DNA from: Chlorobiota bacterium
GTDB lineage: Bacteria; Bacteroidota; Bacteroidia; Bacteroidales; VadinHA17
Assembly (NCBI GenBank): GCA_013152085.1
Contig: JAADHC010000023.1
Coordinates: forward strand, 1-36,690
Direction of reading: 5' to 3'
Length of the DNA stretch: 36,690 bases
Each line of letters begins with the position of its first letter. Positions within the stretch are counted from its first letter, which is position 1. Of the stretch, positions 1 through 7,584 are shown piece by piece. Below the pieces are notes generated by a model. That model saw only the letters and a program-made list of their open reading frames with translations, had not been told where the DNA came from and did not search any database. The translations under genes were made by a program, and so were the position numbers.

Positions 1-1780
1 GGCGCTTTCACCGGACTATCCGCCGGAAATTATGATGTGGCCGTCAGAGACAACAACGGATGTATTCAATACGGCAGTACCTTAACCTTAACCGAACCTG
101 CAGCCATCACAATTACCGGAACCTCAAGTACCGACATTACATGTAATGGCGCAAACGACGGAACCATTACCGTTACAGCTTCAGGCGGGACGGGTGTTTT
201 GCAATACACCCTCAACCCGGTAGGGACCATTAATACTACAGGCAACTTCACCAACCTGGCTGCTAATACATACACCGTAGAAGTTACGGATGCTAACAAT
301 TGTGGCCCGGTTACCACAACTAACATTACCATCAATGAGCCGCCGGCAATCTCCATTACCGGAACTTCAAGTTCCGACATTACATGTAATGGTGCAAACG
401 ACGGAACCATTACCGTTACAGCTTCAGGTGGAACCGGTGCGTTACAATACACCCTGAACCCGGGTGGCACCACCAATGGCACAGGAAACTTTACAAACCT
501 CGCTGCCAACACTTACACCGTAGATGTTACGGATGCCAATGGGTGCGGTCCCGTTTCCACAGGGAATATTACTATTAATGAACCTACGGTTATCAGTATC
601 GACTCTGAAACCAAAACCGATGTTACCTGTAACGGTGGAAATGACGGAACGATCACTATTGCCGCCTCGGGGGGATCTCCCCCGTACCGGTATTCCGTTG
701 ACGGGGGCGTTACATTTGTAATCAACGGTGGCGTATTTACCGGTTTAACCGCCGGAATTTATAATGTAGCCGTTGCGGACAATAATGGTTGTACACAAAC
801 CGGAAGCACGTTAACCGTTTCCGAACCCACGGCCGTCAGCATTGATGCCGAAAGCAAAACCGATGTTGCCTGCAACGGCGGAAATGACGGGGCCATTACC
901 ATTTCTGTTTCAGGAGGGACCCCTCCATACAGGTTTTCTATTGATGGCGGGATTACATTTGTAAACAACGGCGGATTATTTACAGGACTGGTTGCCGGAA
1001 GTTATGATATTGCGGTCAGAGACAATTCCGGTTGCATACAAAACGGATCCACGCTCACGATTATTGAACCTGCAGCCATAAGTATTGATTCAGAAACCAA
1101 AACCGATATTTCCTGTAACGGTCTCACTGACGGAACGATTACCATCACAACCTCCGGCGGTACACCTCCATATGAATACTCGGTAGACGGGGGAACAACC
1201 TATACCGGCAATGGAGGACTATTTACAGGACTTGCATCCGGTAATTATGATATAGCGGTAAGGGATACCAACGGTTGTACTCAAAACGGCAGCACACTGA
1301 CCATAACCGAACCTCCGGTATTGTTGGTAGATTCCGTATCCCATGATAATGTTCTTTGTTTTGGCGACAATACGGGAACAATATCCATTTATGCATCAGG
1401 GGGAACCGGCGCCATTGAATACTCTGTCAACGGGGGGATTTCCTTTGCACAAAATGGCGGTGCTTTCACCGGTCTTATTGCAAACAATTACAACACCAGG
1501 GTACGTGATATAAACGGTTGCTTTACTGACGGACCGGTAGTTACCATAACCGAACCTTCAGCCATTTCGGCTACCATTGATACGATCAAAGCTTCCTGCA
1601 GCAGAAACACTTTTGATGGTGAGATCATCCTCACCGCTACAGGTGGAACAAGTCCCTTTTCCTATTCCATAGATGGCGGTACAACATTTACAGACTCTGG
1701 TCATTTTGTTAATCTCGAAGGGGGTATTTACTCAATCGTTGTTTCTGACAGTAATCAATGCCGGTGGACCGGATCAACAG
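1..1780 (+). repeat. Tandem SprB repeat units (one partial plus seven full)
   Basis: Units are bounded by EP linkers, with joins near bases 110, 340, 580, 825, 1065, 1310 and 1555. Two subtypes are visible. Units 2 and 3 end in a FTNLAANTYTVxVTDAN pattern. The first partial unit and units 4-7 end in a FTGLxAGxYDIAVRDN-like pattern. Units 2 and 3 are almost identical at DNA level over their first 80 bases (around 111-190 and 351-430), which points to recent duplication inside the gene. The repeats are coding and have no unique spacers, so they are not CRISPR. Confidence 0.9.
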
Positions 1781-2532
1781 AACTGGAAGGAAAACTTGTT
1801 GTTATTGCCGAAGCAGGAGCGGATACAGCCGTTTGCCCGGGAGAAAGTATTCAGCTTAATGGTTCGGGTGGCACTACCTTCCTTTGGGCTCCTGTATCCT
1901 GGCTCGATGACCCAAATATCCGACAGCCGGTAGCAACACCCGACAGCACCTTATGGTATTATGTAACCGTATCCTCAGGGTTTTGTTTTGATAAGGACTC
2001 TGTTCATGTAACGGTCTATCCTGTTTATGGCCTCGATGCGGGAAAGGATACTACTATTTTCACCGGTTCCGAAATCACCCTGCAGGCAACAGGCAGCGGC
2101 TTCACAGCATACACCTGGACTCCGCCGGACGGTTTGTCATCCACTACCGGGGCAACTGTTCAGGCATCCCCGGATAAAAATATCCTCTATTATGTAATTG
2201 CCGAAACTCCCGAAGGATGTTTTGAAACCGATTCGGTCTTTATCTCCCTGATCCAGGAAGTTATGATTCCTTCAGGATTTACACCAAACGGGGATGGAGT
2301 AAATGATACCTGGCATATCAGCAGCGCCGAATATTATCCGGAAATGATTGTTGAGGTATTCGACAGGTGGGGTCAGCGAATTTTTTATAGCAAAGGCTAC
2401 GGCGGCACTAAAGAATGGGATGGTACGTATAATGGGAAGCAGGTTGCCAGTGGAACCTACTATTTTGTAATCAGACTGTATGATCCTAAAAATACAGCTC
2501 CATTTACCGGGCCGGTAACCATTATCAGATAA
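1..2532 (+). CDS. SprB-repeat surface protein with T9SS type B C-terminal sorting domain (5' end outside window)
   Basis: The frame is open from the first base, so the N terminus and signal peptide lie upstream. About 590 visible residues are tandem SprB-type repeats of 70-80 residues, each with a CNG..DGTI start, an ASGGT.PY centre, a GxY....D.nGC motif and an EP linker. Two Ig/PKD-like domains follow (around residues 595-740; ADTAVCPGESIQLNGSGG and a second copy starting near DAGKDTTIF). The last ~90 residues, from IPSGFTPNGDGVNDTW through VFDRWGQRIF, form a gliding-motility-associated C-terminal domain, the type B sorting signal of the type IX secretion system. The product is therefore expected to be exported and held at the cell surface as an adhesin or filament. 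The stop lies three bases before a PorP/SprF-family gene, the usual partner of such cargo. Family and sorting signal are clear; the ligand is unknown. Confidence 0.93.
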   Translation, partial: GAFTGLSAGNYDVAVRDNNGCIQYGSTLTLTEPAAITITGTSSTDITCNGANDGTITVTASGGTGVLQYTLNPVGTINTTGNFTNLAANTYTVEVTDANNCGPVTTTNITINEPPAISITGTSSSDITCNGANDGTITVTASGGTGALQYTLNPGGTTNGTGNFTNLAANTYTVDVTDANGCGPVSTGNITINEPTVISIDSETKTDVTCNGGNDGTITIAASGGSPPYRYSVDGGVTFVINGGVFTGLTAGIYNVAVADNNGCTQTGSTLTVSEPTAVSIDAESKTDVACNGGNDGAITISVSGGTPPYRFSIDGGITFVNNGGLFTGLVAGSYDIAVRDNSGCIQNGSTLTIIEPAAISIDSETKTDISCNGLTDGTITITTSGGTPPYEYSVDGGTTYTGNGGLFTGLASGNYDIAVRDTNGCTQNGSTLTITEPPVLLVDSVSHDNVLCFGDNTGTISIYASGGTGAIEYSVNGGISFAQNGGAFTGLIANNYNTRVRDINGCFTDGPVVTITEPSAISATIDTIKASCSRNTFDGEIILTATGGTSPFSYSIDGGTTFTDSGHFVNLEGGIYSIVVSDSNQCRWTGSTELEGKLVVIAEAGADTAVCPGESIQLNGSGGTTFLWAPVSWLDDPNIRQPVATPDSTLWYYVTVSSGFCFDKDSVHVTVYPVYGLDAGKDTTIFTGSEITLQATGSGFTAYTWTPPDGLSSTTGATVQASPDKNILYYVIAETPEGCFETDSVFISLIQEVMIPSGFTPNGDGVNDTWHISSAEYYPEMIVEVFDRWGQRIFYSKGYGGTKEWDGTYNGKQVASGTYYFVIRLYDPKNTAPFTGPVTIIR

Positions 2533-2535
2533 ATA

Positions 2536-3441
2536 ATGAAAAGAACAGCATATATTCTTTTTCTTTTGATTCCGATTCTTGCACCGGGAAAGCTGCCGGC
2601 ACAGCAACTCCCCAATTTCAGCCAGTTTATGTTTAATGATTTTGTTTTGAACCCGGCCATTGCAGGAACGAGACCTTATTACGAAATCCGGTCGAACAGC
2701 CGGTTCCAATGGGCCGGTGTGGTGGATGCTCCCCAAACCATGAGCCTGAGCATGTATGGCCCGCACAGCAAAAAAAACATGGGCTTCGGCGGATACTTAT
2801 TTAACGATATTACCGGACCTACAAGCCGTACCGGCCTCTATGGCAGCTACGCTTATAATGTTGAAGTACGCGATGGTATTCGCTTATCCATGGGCCTTTC
2901 AGGCGGAATTCTCCAAAACAAAGTGGATGGAACCCGTATTACCCTTTTTGAACCCAATGATCAGGCATTAAAAGATGCGATATATTCAAATTATTCACCG
3001 GATGCCTCTGTGGGATTGTATGCATACGGAGAAAATTGGTTTGCCGGATTTTCAGCATTCCAGCTTTTTGCCAACTCGCTCAAATATTACGATGTAAAAA
3101 CCGGGTTAAATAAACTTAAAACACACTATTACCTGATGGGCGGATACCGGTATGAGATCAACAGTGATTTTCAGGTCGAAGGGTCAGCCCTGATCAAGAA
3201 AGTGACACCGGTACCCTTCCAGTTTGAATTCAATGTTAAAAGCACCTACATGGATAAATTCTGGCTTGGACTATCTTATCGTAGCAGCGATGCCTTGTCG
3301 GTTTTAATCGGATACATCCACATGGAAAAGTATTATTTCGGATATGCCTATGATATCGGTCTTTCTGATTTCAGAAAATACAATTCGGGATCACACGAAA
3401 TTATGATTGGCGTACGTTTTAACAAGATCAAGAACCAGTAA
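2536..3441 (+). CDS. PorP/SprF family type IX secretion outer-membrane protein
   Basis: The 301-residue product has a signal peptide (residues 1 to about 22, ending ...LPAQ) and the family opening QLPNFSQFMFNDFVLNPAIAG, where PorP/SprF proteins carry a Q(Y/F)MFN...NPAxAG motif. The rest alternates short hydrophobic strands and turns, as in an outer-membrane beta-barrel. It ends in an IMIGVRFNKIKNQ tail typical of a terminal strand. PorP/SprF paralogs act with individual type B cargo proteins, helping them reach or attach to the cell surface. The gene starts three bases after the SprB-repeat gene stop, and the next gene starts three bases after its own stop, so all are probably one transcript. 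The pairing with the upstream adhesin is inferred from adjacency. Confidence 0.93.
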   Translation: MKRTAYILFLLIPILAPGKLPAQQLPNFSQFMFNDFVLNPAIAGTRPYYEIRSNSRFQWAGVVDAPQTMSLSMYGPHSKKNMGFGGYLFNDITGPTSRTGLYGSYAYNVEVRDGIRLSMGLSGGILQNKVDGTRITLFEPNDQALKDAIYSNYSPDASVGLYAYGENWFAGFSAFQLFANSLKYYDVKTGLNKLKTHYYLMGGYRYEINSDFQVEGSALIKKVTPVPFQFEFNVKSTYMDKFWLGLSYRSSDALSVLIGYIHMEKYYFGYAYDIGLSDFRKYNSGSHEIMIGVRFNKIKNQ

Positions 3442-3444
3442 AGT

Positions 3445-4245
3445 ATGAAAAAAATATTGCGGAGGTCATCAGGGATACTGCTCTTGTTAATCCTGATTCC
3501 ATTGGGATGTTCCAGGGAAAGTAAAAAAATCCGGGAAAAAGACATCATCCCTCCCGATGATCTGGTGCCTATCCTGGTAGATTTACATATAGGAAACTCC
3601 ATGTTCTCCTTATCTTCACTACGAAATAAATATCCCGGCTCCGATTCAATTAGTAATTACCAGGAAATTATCGGTCAGCATGGATATACTGTTGAAGATT
3701 TTGAAAAAACGTTAACTTATTACGAAGACCACCTGGAGGATTATCTCTCCATCTATGACAGGGTGTTGAAAAAACTGAACGATATAGAACGTGATGTTCT
3801 CGCAAATGAGGCCCCCAAACATTATGAGCCCGGAACCTACCGCGATACCCTTTGGAATACCCGGACCGAGTGGCATCTGCCCAGGGAAGGCCGGAGAAAT
3901 AAAATCCCGTTTTCAATACCCGTAGAAAAAAAAGGCGTCTATACACTTTCTGCAAGAATCCGGCTTCATCGTGACGATCAGTCAAAACACCCCACCATCA
4001 CTGCTTTTTTCTGGTATGCTAACGGGTCAAAAGATGGCATGCGGATTCCAATGAAAAAGCAAAACCTTGTTAAAGATAACCAGGTACATCTATATATTGT
4101 ATCCGGCACACTGAAGGACAACAAAATTACCCACCTGAAAGGATTTCTTCTTGACCATGAAAACCCGGATACCAATTTTGTCAAGCATGCGGATGTGTTT
4201 GATGTACGTGTTGATTTCAAACCCCTGCAGGGAATACACAAATAA
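3445..4245 (+). CDS. DUF4296 domain lipoprotein with extra C-terminal domain
   Basis: The 266-residue product starts with a lysine/arginine-rich, hydrophobic leader ending IPLGC, so Cys22 is the probable lipidated residue; the lipobox is loose (Pro at -3), which Bacteroidota tolerate. Residues 35-115 match the DUF4296 pattern: IPPDDLVPILVDLHIG, then HGYTVEDFEKTLTYYEDHLE and YDRVLKKL. Known DUF4296 proteins are short lipoproteins of unknown function. Here about 140 further residues (from roughly 125 to the end) form a beta-rich region, with GVYTLSARIRLHRDD and VHLYIVSGTL stretches, that I do not recognise. The gene is three bases from the PorP/SprF gene and 12 bases from the amidohydrolase-like gene. 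A role in cargo handling or envelope assembly is only a guess from position. Confidence 0.82.
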   Translation: MKKILRRSSGILLLLILIPLGCSRESKKIREKDIIPPDDLVPILVDLHIGNSMFSLSSLRNKYPGSDSISNYQEIIGQHGYTVEDFEKTLTYYEDHLEDYLSIYDRVLKKLNDIERDVLANEAPKHYEPGTYRDTLWNTRTEWHLPREGRRNKIPFSIPVEKKGVYTLSARIRLHRDDQSKHPTITAFFWYANGSKDGMRIPMKKQNLVKDNQVHLYIVSGTLKDNKITHLKGFLLDHENPDTNFVKHADVFDVRVDFKPLQGIHK

Positions 4246-4257
4246 GTTGTTTTCATT

Positions 4258-5193
4258 ATGGCTGGTCCTCATAAAATCTCAGCCAACTATATTTTTACCG
4301 GAAACGGGAGATTGCTGAAAAACGGTATTATTGTCCTGGATGAGAACCTTGAAATCAGCGAGGTCATTGATACATCTGGGAACCTTAATGAATCTGCCGG
4401 ACTTGAGTTTTACAACGGGCTTATCATCCCCGGATGGACACCTGTTTTTCATGGCGATACCACTCAGGATAAGCCATGTCCGGTAAAAACGGTTGATCAG
4501 GGAATGCTTGTTTTGTCCGGCTGCCAGACATTGATTTCACTGTACGAAGATGATATCAACATCATTAACCCACCCGAAAATCCGGGACTTTTCCGGGTTA
4601 TATTTCATAAAACACCCATTCCTTTCAACCATGGGAAAAAAGAAAATACCCGGACCGGGAAAATGCCCGTTAAAGCATCACTTTATACGGGAGTTACAGG
4701 GAACATCCTGTTGATCAGTGTTACAGAAGACATGAAAGAAAATGTTTTTCACCGTATATCCGAACTTTCTACTATTTATCGTGCCGGGATTGTATATTCA
4801 GGTAGCCCGGAAACACTGCATCGGATCGCCAAAACAGATATTTTACCCAGGGGATATTTTCTCATCCCCGTTGAAAGCTTGTGCTTTGAAAATAAATATT
4901 CCCTCCTTAATAAAATTCATAAACATCGTATATGTGTGTGTTTCCGGCAAGAATCATTTCCAAAAACCGGGAAACTTACAGAAGGTTTAATGTCCATTCT
5001 GGCCAAGATGCCCGGTCTCTCATTTACGGATATTTTATACTGGTTAACCATAAATCCCGTGCGGGCTTTTCGCATAAAAACAAAAACAGGAATGATTTTC
5101 CCCGGTTATAAACCCGGACTGACCCTGATCCGTCCTTTCGATTTTGCAAAGATGACGATACTGCCGGAAAGCCGGTTTTATAAAATACTTTAA
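4258..5193 (+). CDS. Degenerate amidohydrolase-like protein (metal site lost)
   Basis: The 311-residue product keeps the outline of metal-dependent amidohydrolases of the cytosine deaminase/aminodeoxyfutalosine deaminase type. The N-terminal beta-sandwich reads ISANYIFTGNGRLLKNGIIVLDEN. GLIIPGWTPVFHGD stands where active members have GFVNAHxHxE. The C terminus, DILYWLTINPVRAF followed by GMIFPGYKPGLTLI, matches the usual 'T.N.A..lg....G.i.pGk.AdlvlI' end. The HxH pair is absent, and I find neither the later metal-binding His residues nor an SD motif; the product is also 70-100 residues shorter than active relatives. The reading frame is nonetheless intact, so it is either a recruited non-catalytic protein or an early stage of decay. 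It is last in the T9SS-linked run. Catalysis of the family reaction is unlikely. Confidence 0.75.
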   Translation: MAGPHKISANYIFTGNGRLLKNGIIVLDENLEISEVIDTSGNLNESAGLEFYNGLIIPGWTPVFHGDTTQDKPCPVKTVDQGMLVLSGCQTLISLYEDDINIINPPENPGLFRVIFHKTPIPFNHGKKENTRTGKMPVKASLYTGVTGNILLISVTEDMKENVFHRISELSTIYRAGIVYSGSPETLHRIAKTDILPRGYFLIPVESLCFENKYSLLNKIHKHRICVCFRQESFPKTGKLTEGLMSILAKMPGLSFTDILYWLTINPVRAFRIKTKTGMIFPGYKPGLTLIRPFDFAKMTILPESRFYKIL

Positions 5194-5242
5194 CCTGGAA
5201 ATGAATATTGAACAGATTATTTTATATTGAATTCAGGGTTCT

Positions 5243-5662
5243 TCAGGGAAGTCCTTTTTCTTTCAGGAAACCGGAAACTTCACGGTCATATTGTAAAATA
5301 TGTTCATTAAACCAGTTGATCAGAAAAGCATACATCTCCTCGCAGATAACAGGATCATCAGAAACGTGATTTTGCTGGAATGACTTAATTTTTTCAATAA
5401 ACCGGGAATGTTTTTCCTTATGTTGTGAAAGATTAGGATATTCCAGGTCTTTAAACAATATTTCTTCACGGATCAGATAATGCTCGGCATAATGGATAAG
5501 ACTGTAGAAAACCTCCGTATGTTCATGTAAATAAGACCGGTTATTCATCATTTCCACAAAATGGTTAACCATTTCCACAAATTTGCGATGATTTTCATCG
5601 ATTACCTGAACACCAACCTCGTATTCGGGTTTCCATTCCAGCATTTTAATTTCTTTTCCCAT
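5243..5662 (-). CDS. Bacteriohemerythrin (oxygen-binding hemerythrin domain)
   Basis: The product (about 139 residues from this start) begins with the bacterial hemerythrin opening LEWKPEYEVGVQVIDENHRKF and ends in the WFNEHILQYD motif. Using this start, expected di-iron ligands are His25, Glu66, His81, His85, His121 and Asp126. The second canonical His (four residues before the Glu) is Tyr62 here, with His61 next to it. Such proteins bind O2 reversibly for storage, delivery or sensing, common in microaerophiles and anaerobes. A further in-frame ATG lies upstream at 5683 but is only a few bases from the predicted transcription start; the Met at 5644 would also suit the family. The gene is monocistronic, convergent with the amidohydrolase-like gene. 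Confidence 0.9.
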   Translation of the reverse strand: MGKEIKMLEWKPEYEVGVQVIDENHRKFVEMVNHFVEMMNNRSYLHEHTEVFYSLIHYAEHYLIREEILFKDLEYPNLSQHKEKHSRFIEKIKSFQQNHVSDDPVICEEMYAFLINWFNEHILQYDREVSGFLKEKGLP

Positions 5663-5696
5663 ATTTTTATGTCTGTGCAGCAAAAAATCGGCAAGA

Positions 5697-5726
5697 CAAA
5701 AGTAACTTATCCTGAGAGCGATACAA
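5697..5726 (-). promoter_or_regulatory. Bacteroidota-type promoter of the hemerythrin gene
   Basis: On the minus strand a -7 box TACTTTTG (5704 to 5697) fits TAnnTTTG, and a -33 TTG (5726 to 5724) lies 19 bp upstream, the usual spacing for the Bacteroidota primary sigma factor. Transcription would begin near 5690, favouring a start codon at 5662 or 5644. Confidence 0.6.
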
Positions 5727-5869
5727 TGATAAAAATCAGTAAGGTGTCAAAGATTCCTGTTATACCTGGCCCGGGGTAATGACAAAAAATATTATCAGGG
5801 CAACAGGGCGTATCTTCTGCCATTCTTAAAAATATCCCTGCACACCTTTACAAGCAACCATTCTCTTTT

Positions 5870-5877
5870 TATCTTTG
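5870..5877 (+). promoter_or_regulatory. -7 element upstream of the sugar transferase gene
   Basis: TATCTTTG matches the TAnnTTTG consensus exactly, 38 bases before the start codon. No good -33 TTG is present at 19 bp; the bases there read TTTA. Confidence 0.5.
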
Positions 5878-5915
5878 TCTATGAATAAAGTTGGTACCCC
5901 CGTACGGACGAAAGC

Positions 5916-7475
5916 ATGAAATATTATCTCCGGCAAAATCTTTTCTTTATTTTCCTCGACATTCTTTTTGTTGCGGCAGCGTTTGTTATTATGGTTATCA
6001 TTAAGCCGGGGGGAACGCCTTCTTATTTTCTTAAATACTTTAATGCATTCTTTCTTTTCCTGGGTATATGGTTATTATTTACCCTGTCATTCCGCAAGTT
6101 TGATTTTGCCACAAACCCTTCCTTCTTCTCCATAACAAAAGCCATTATCCTGTGCAATGTGCTCATCCTGCTTACCATTACTTTCCTTATGTATCTTTTC
6201 AGAACCGTATATTTTTCAAGATTTATTGTTTTTGGGACCATCGGAATTACTACGCTCCTTGAACTGCTCAGCGGCGGGATGTTTTCTTTTTTTATCAAAC
6301 CGGAAACCCGCCTGGATGTTCCCGGGCTGGACTATCCCTTTTTGTCCGAAGGATTTTCTTCCGTAAACACCCGGGCATATTCCAAAGTTATTCATTCCCC
6401 TGCCCGTAAAAACGGAAGCCCGGATAAATTTACAAAAGAAATTATCCATCAAAAAGCCGGCAATGAAGTATTTAATTTCTGTGATGACCTTGCAGATTTG
6501 TCAAACCGGAAAAAAACTTTACTCATAGACACTTCCAGTGCATTTAATATTGAATCAGCACATCGTAACAGTTATTCAACCATTATTAATTTCAAAAAGA
6601 TCAATGATACACCCCATATTGACAGTCTCTTCAAGGCTGTGAATACAAAACTGGAAAATGGCGGGATTTTTATCGGTTGTGTTGAGACAAAAAATCAGCG
6701 TAAGGTTCGTATCTTGCGTAAATATCCATGGGGATTTAATTTTCTGTATTATTATTTTATTGACTTCCCGGTCAAACGTGTTTTCCCGAAATTTGAGTTA
6801 ACCCGCTGGATATTCTATATTCTCACCCGTGGCCAAAACAGGGTAATATCTCGTGCCGAGGCACTGGGGCGACTCTCTTCGGCCGGATTCATAGTTGCAG
6901 GTGAAAAATTTACACCGGAGATGTTCTTCTTTGCCGGGATTAAAACCGGAAGTCCCATTCTCAACGGATACAATCCATCCTATGGTTTGTTTATCCGCCT
7001 GGCCCGTGTGGGAAAAGACGGTAAAGAAATCCGTGTGATCAAATTCCGGACCATGCACCCGTATGCAGAGTTTCTTCAGGATTATATTTATGAACATCAT
7101 CATCTCGAAGAAGGGGGAAAATTTAAGAATGATTTTCGTATTTCCACCCAGGGAAAACTCATGAGAAAAATATGGGTTGATGAGTTGCCAATGTTGCTCA
7201 ACTGGATTAAGGGAGACCTTAAAATGGTAGGCGTCAGGCCTTTAAGTAAACATTATTTCAATCTCTATGCCGAAGATCTCAAAAAGAAGCGCATCAAGTA
7301 TAAACCGGGATTGATTCCGCCGTTTTATGCTGATATGCCCAAAACGCTCGAAGAGATACAGAGATCCGAGCGTAACTACCTGATTTCATATGAAAAAAGC
7401 CCGTTTCGAACCGATTGGGTTTACTTTTGGAAAGCTGTTTATAATATTCTTTTTCGCAAAGCCAGAAGCAGGTAA
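5916..7475 (+). CDS. Membrane sugar transferase (polyprenyl-phosphate glycosyl-1-phosphate transferase-like)
   Basis: The 519-residue product has four predicted membrane helices in its first ~125 residues, an unusual middle region (about 150-350) and a C-terminal bacterial sugar transferase domain. The last shows ARVGKDGKEIRVIKFRTMHPYAE (near 358-380), then WVDELPMLLNWIKGDLKMVG.RPL (near 420-442) and the Y..GLIPP segment. These enzymes load the first sugar phosphate of a surface polysaccharide onto undecaprenyl phosphate. The usual KR.FD re-entrant helix before the catalytic core is not recognisable. The middle region contains LENGGIFIGCVETKNQRK and RAEALGRLSSAGF, loosely reminiscent of a methyltransferase fold rather than a CoA-binding domain. 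The Wzi-like gene 110 bases downstream supports a role in capsule or LPS assembly. Confidence 0.82.
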   Translation: MKYYLRQNLFFIFLDILFVAAAFVIMVIIKPGGTPSYFLKYFNAFFLFLGIWLLFTLSFRKFDFATNPSFFSITKAIILCNVLILLTITFLMYLFRTVYFSRFIVFGTIGITTLLELLSGGMFSFFIKPETRLDVPGLDYPFLSEGFSSVNTRAYSKVIHSPARKNGSPDKFTKEIIHQKAGNEVFNFCDDLADLSNRKKTLLIDTSSAFNIESAHRNSYSTIINFKKINDTPHIDSLFKAVNTKLENGGIFIGCVETKNQRKVRILRKYPWGFNFLYYYFIDFPVKRVFPKFELTRWIFYILTRGQNRVISRAEALGRLSSAGFIVAGEKFTPEMFFFAGIKTGSPILNGYNPSYGLFIRLARVGKDGKEIRVIKFRTMHPYAEFLQDYIYEHHHLEEGGKFKNDFRISTQGKLMRKIWVDELPMLLNWIKGDLKMVGVRPLSKHYFNLYAEDLKKKRIKYKPGLIPPFYADMPKTLEEIQRSERNYLISYEKSPFRTDWVYFWKAVYNILFRKARSR

Positions 7476-7584
7476 CATCTATACGGTCACGCTGAAGATT
7501 GTTAAATCCGGGTTCCTGCGTATTTTAAGTTTTATCTTTATCTTTAGGGACGTTAAGTAAATCCCATTTGTTATTGTGGGTTCG

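Noticed and set aside
66-968. Several long antisense open frames across the SprB repeats
   Set aside because: They mirror the repeated codons on the other strand, lack family similarity and have no promoter or ribosome-binding context.
1-1780. CRISPR-like repetition
   Set aside because: Period is over 200 bases, the whole unit is coding and in frame, and there are no unique spacers or cas genes.
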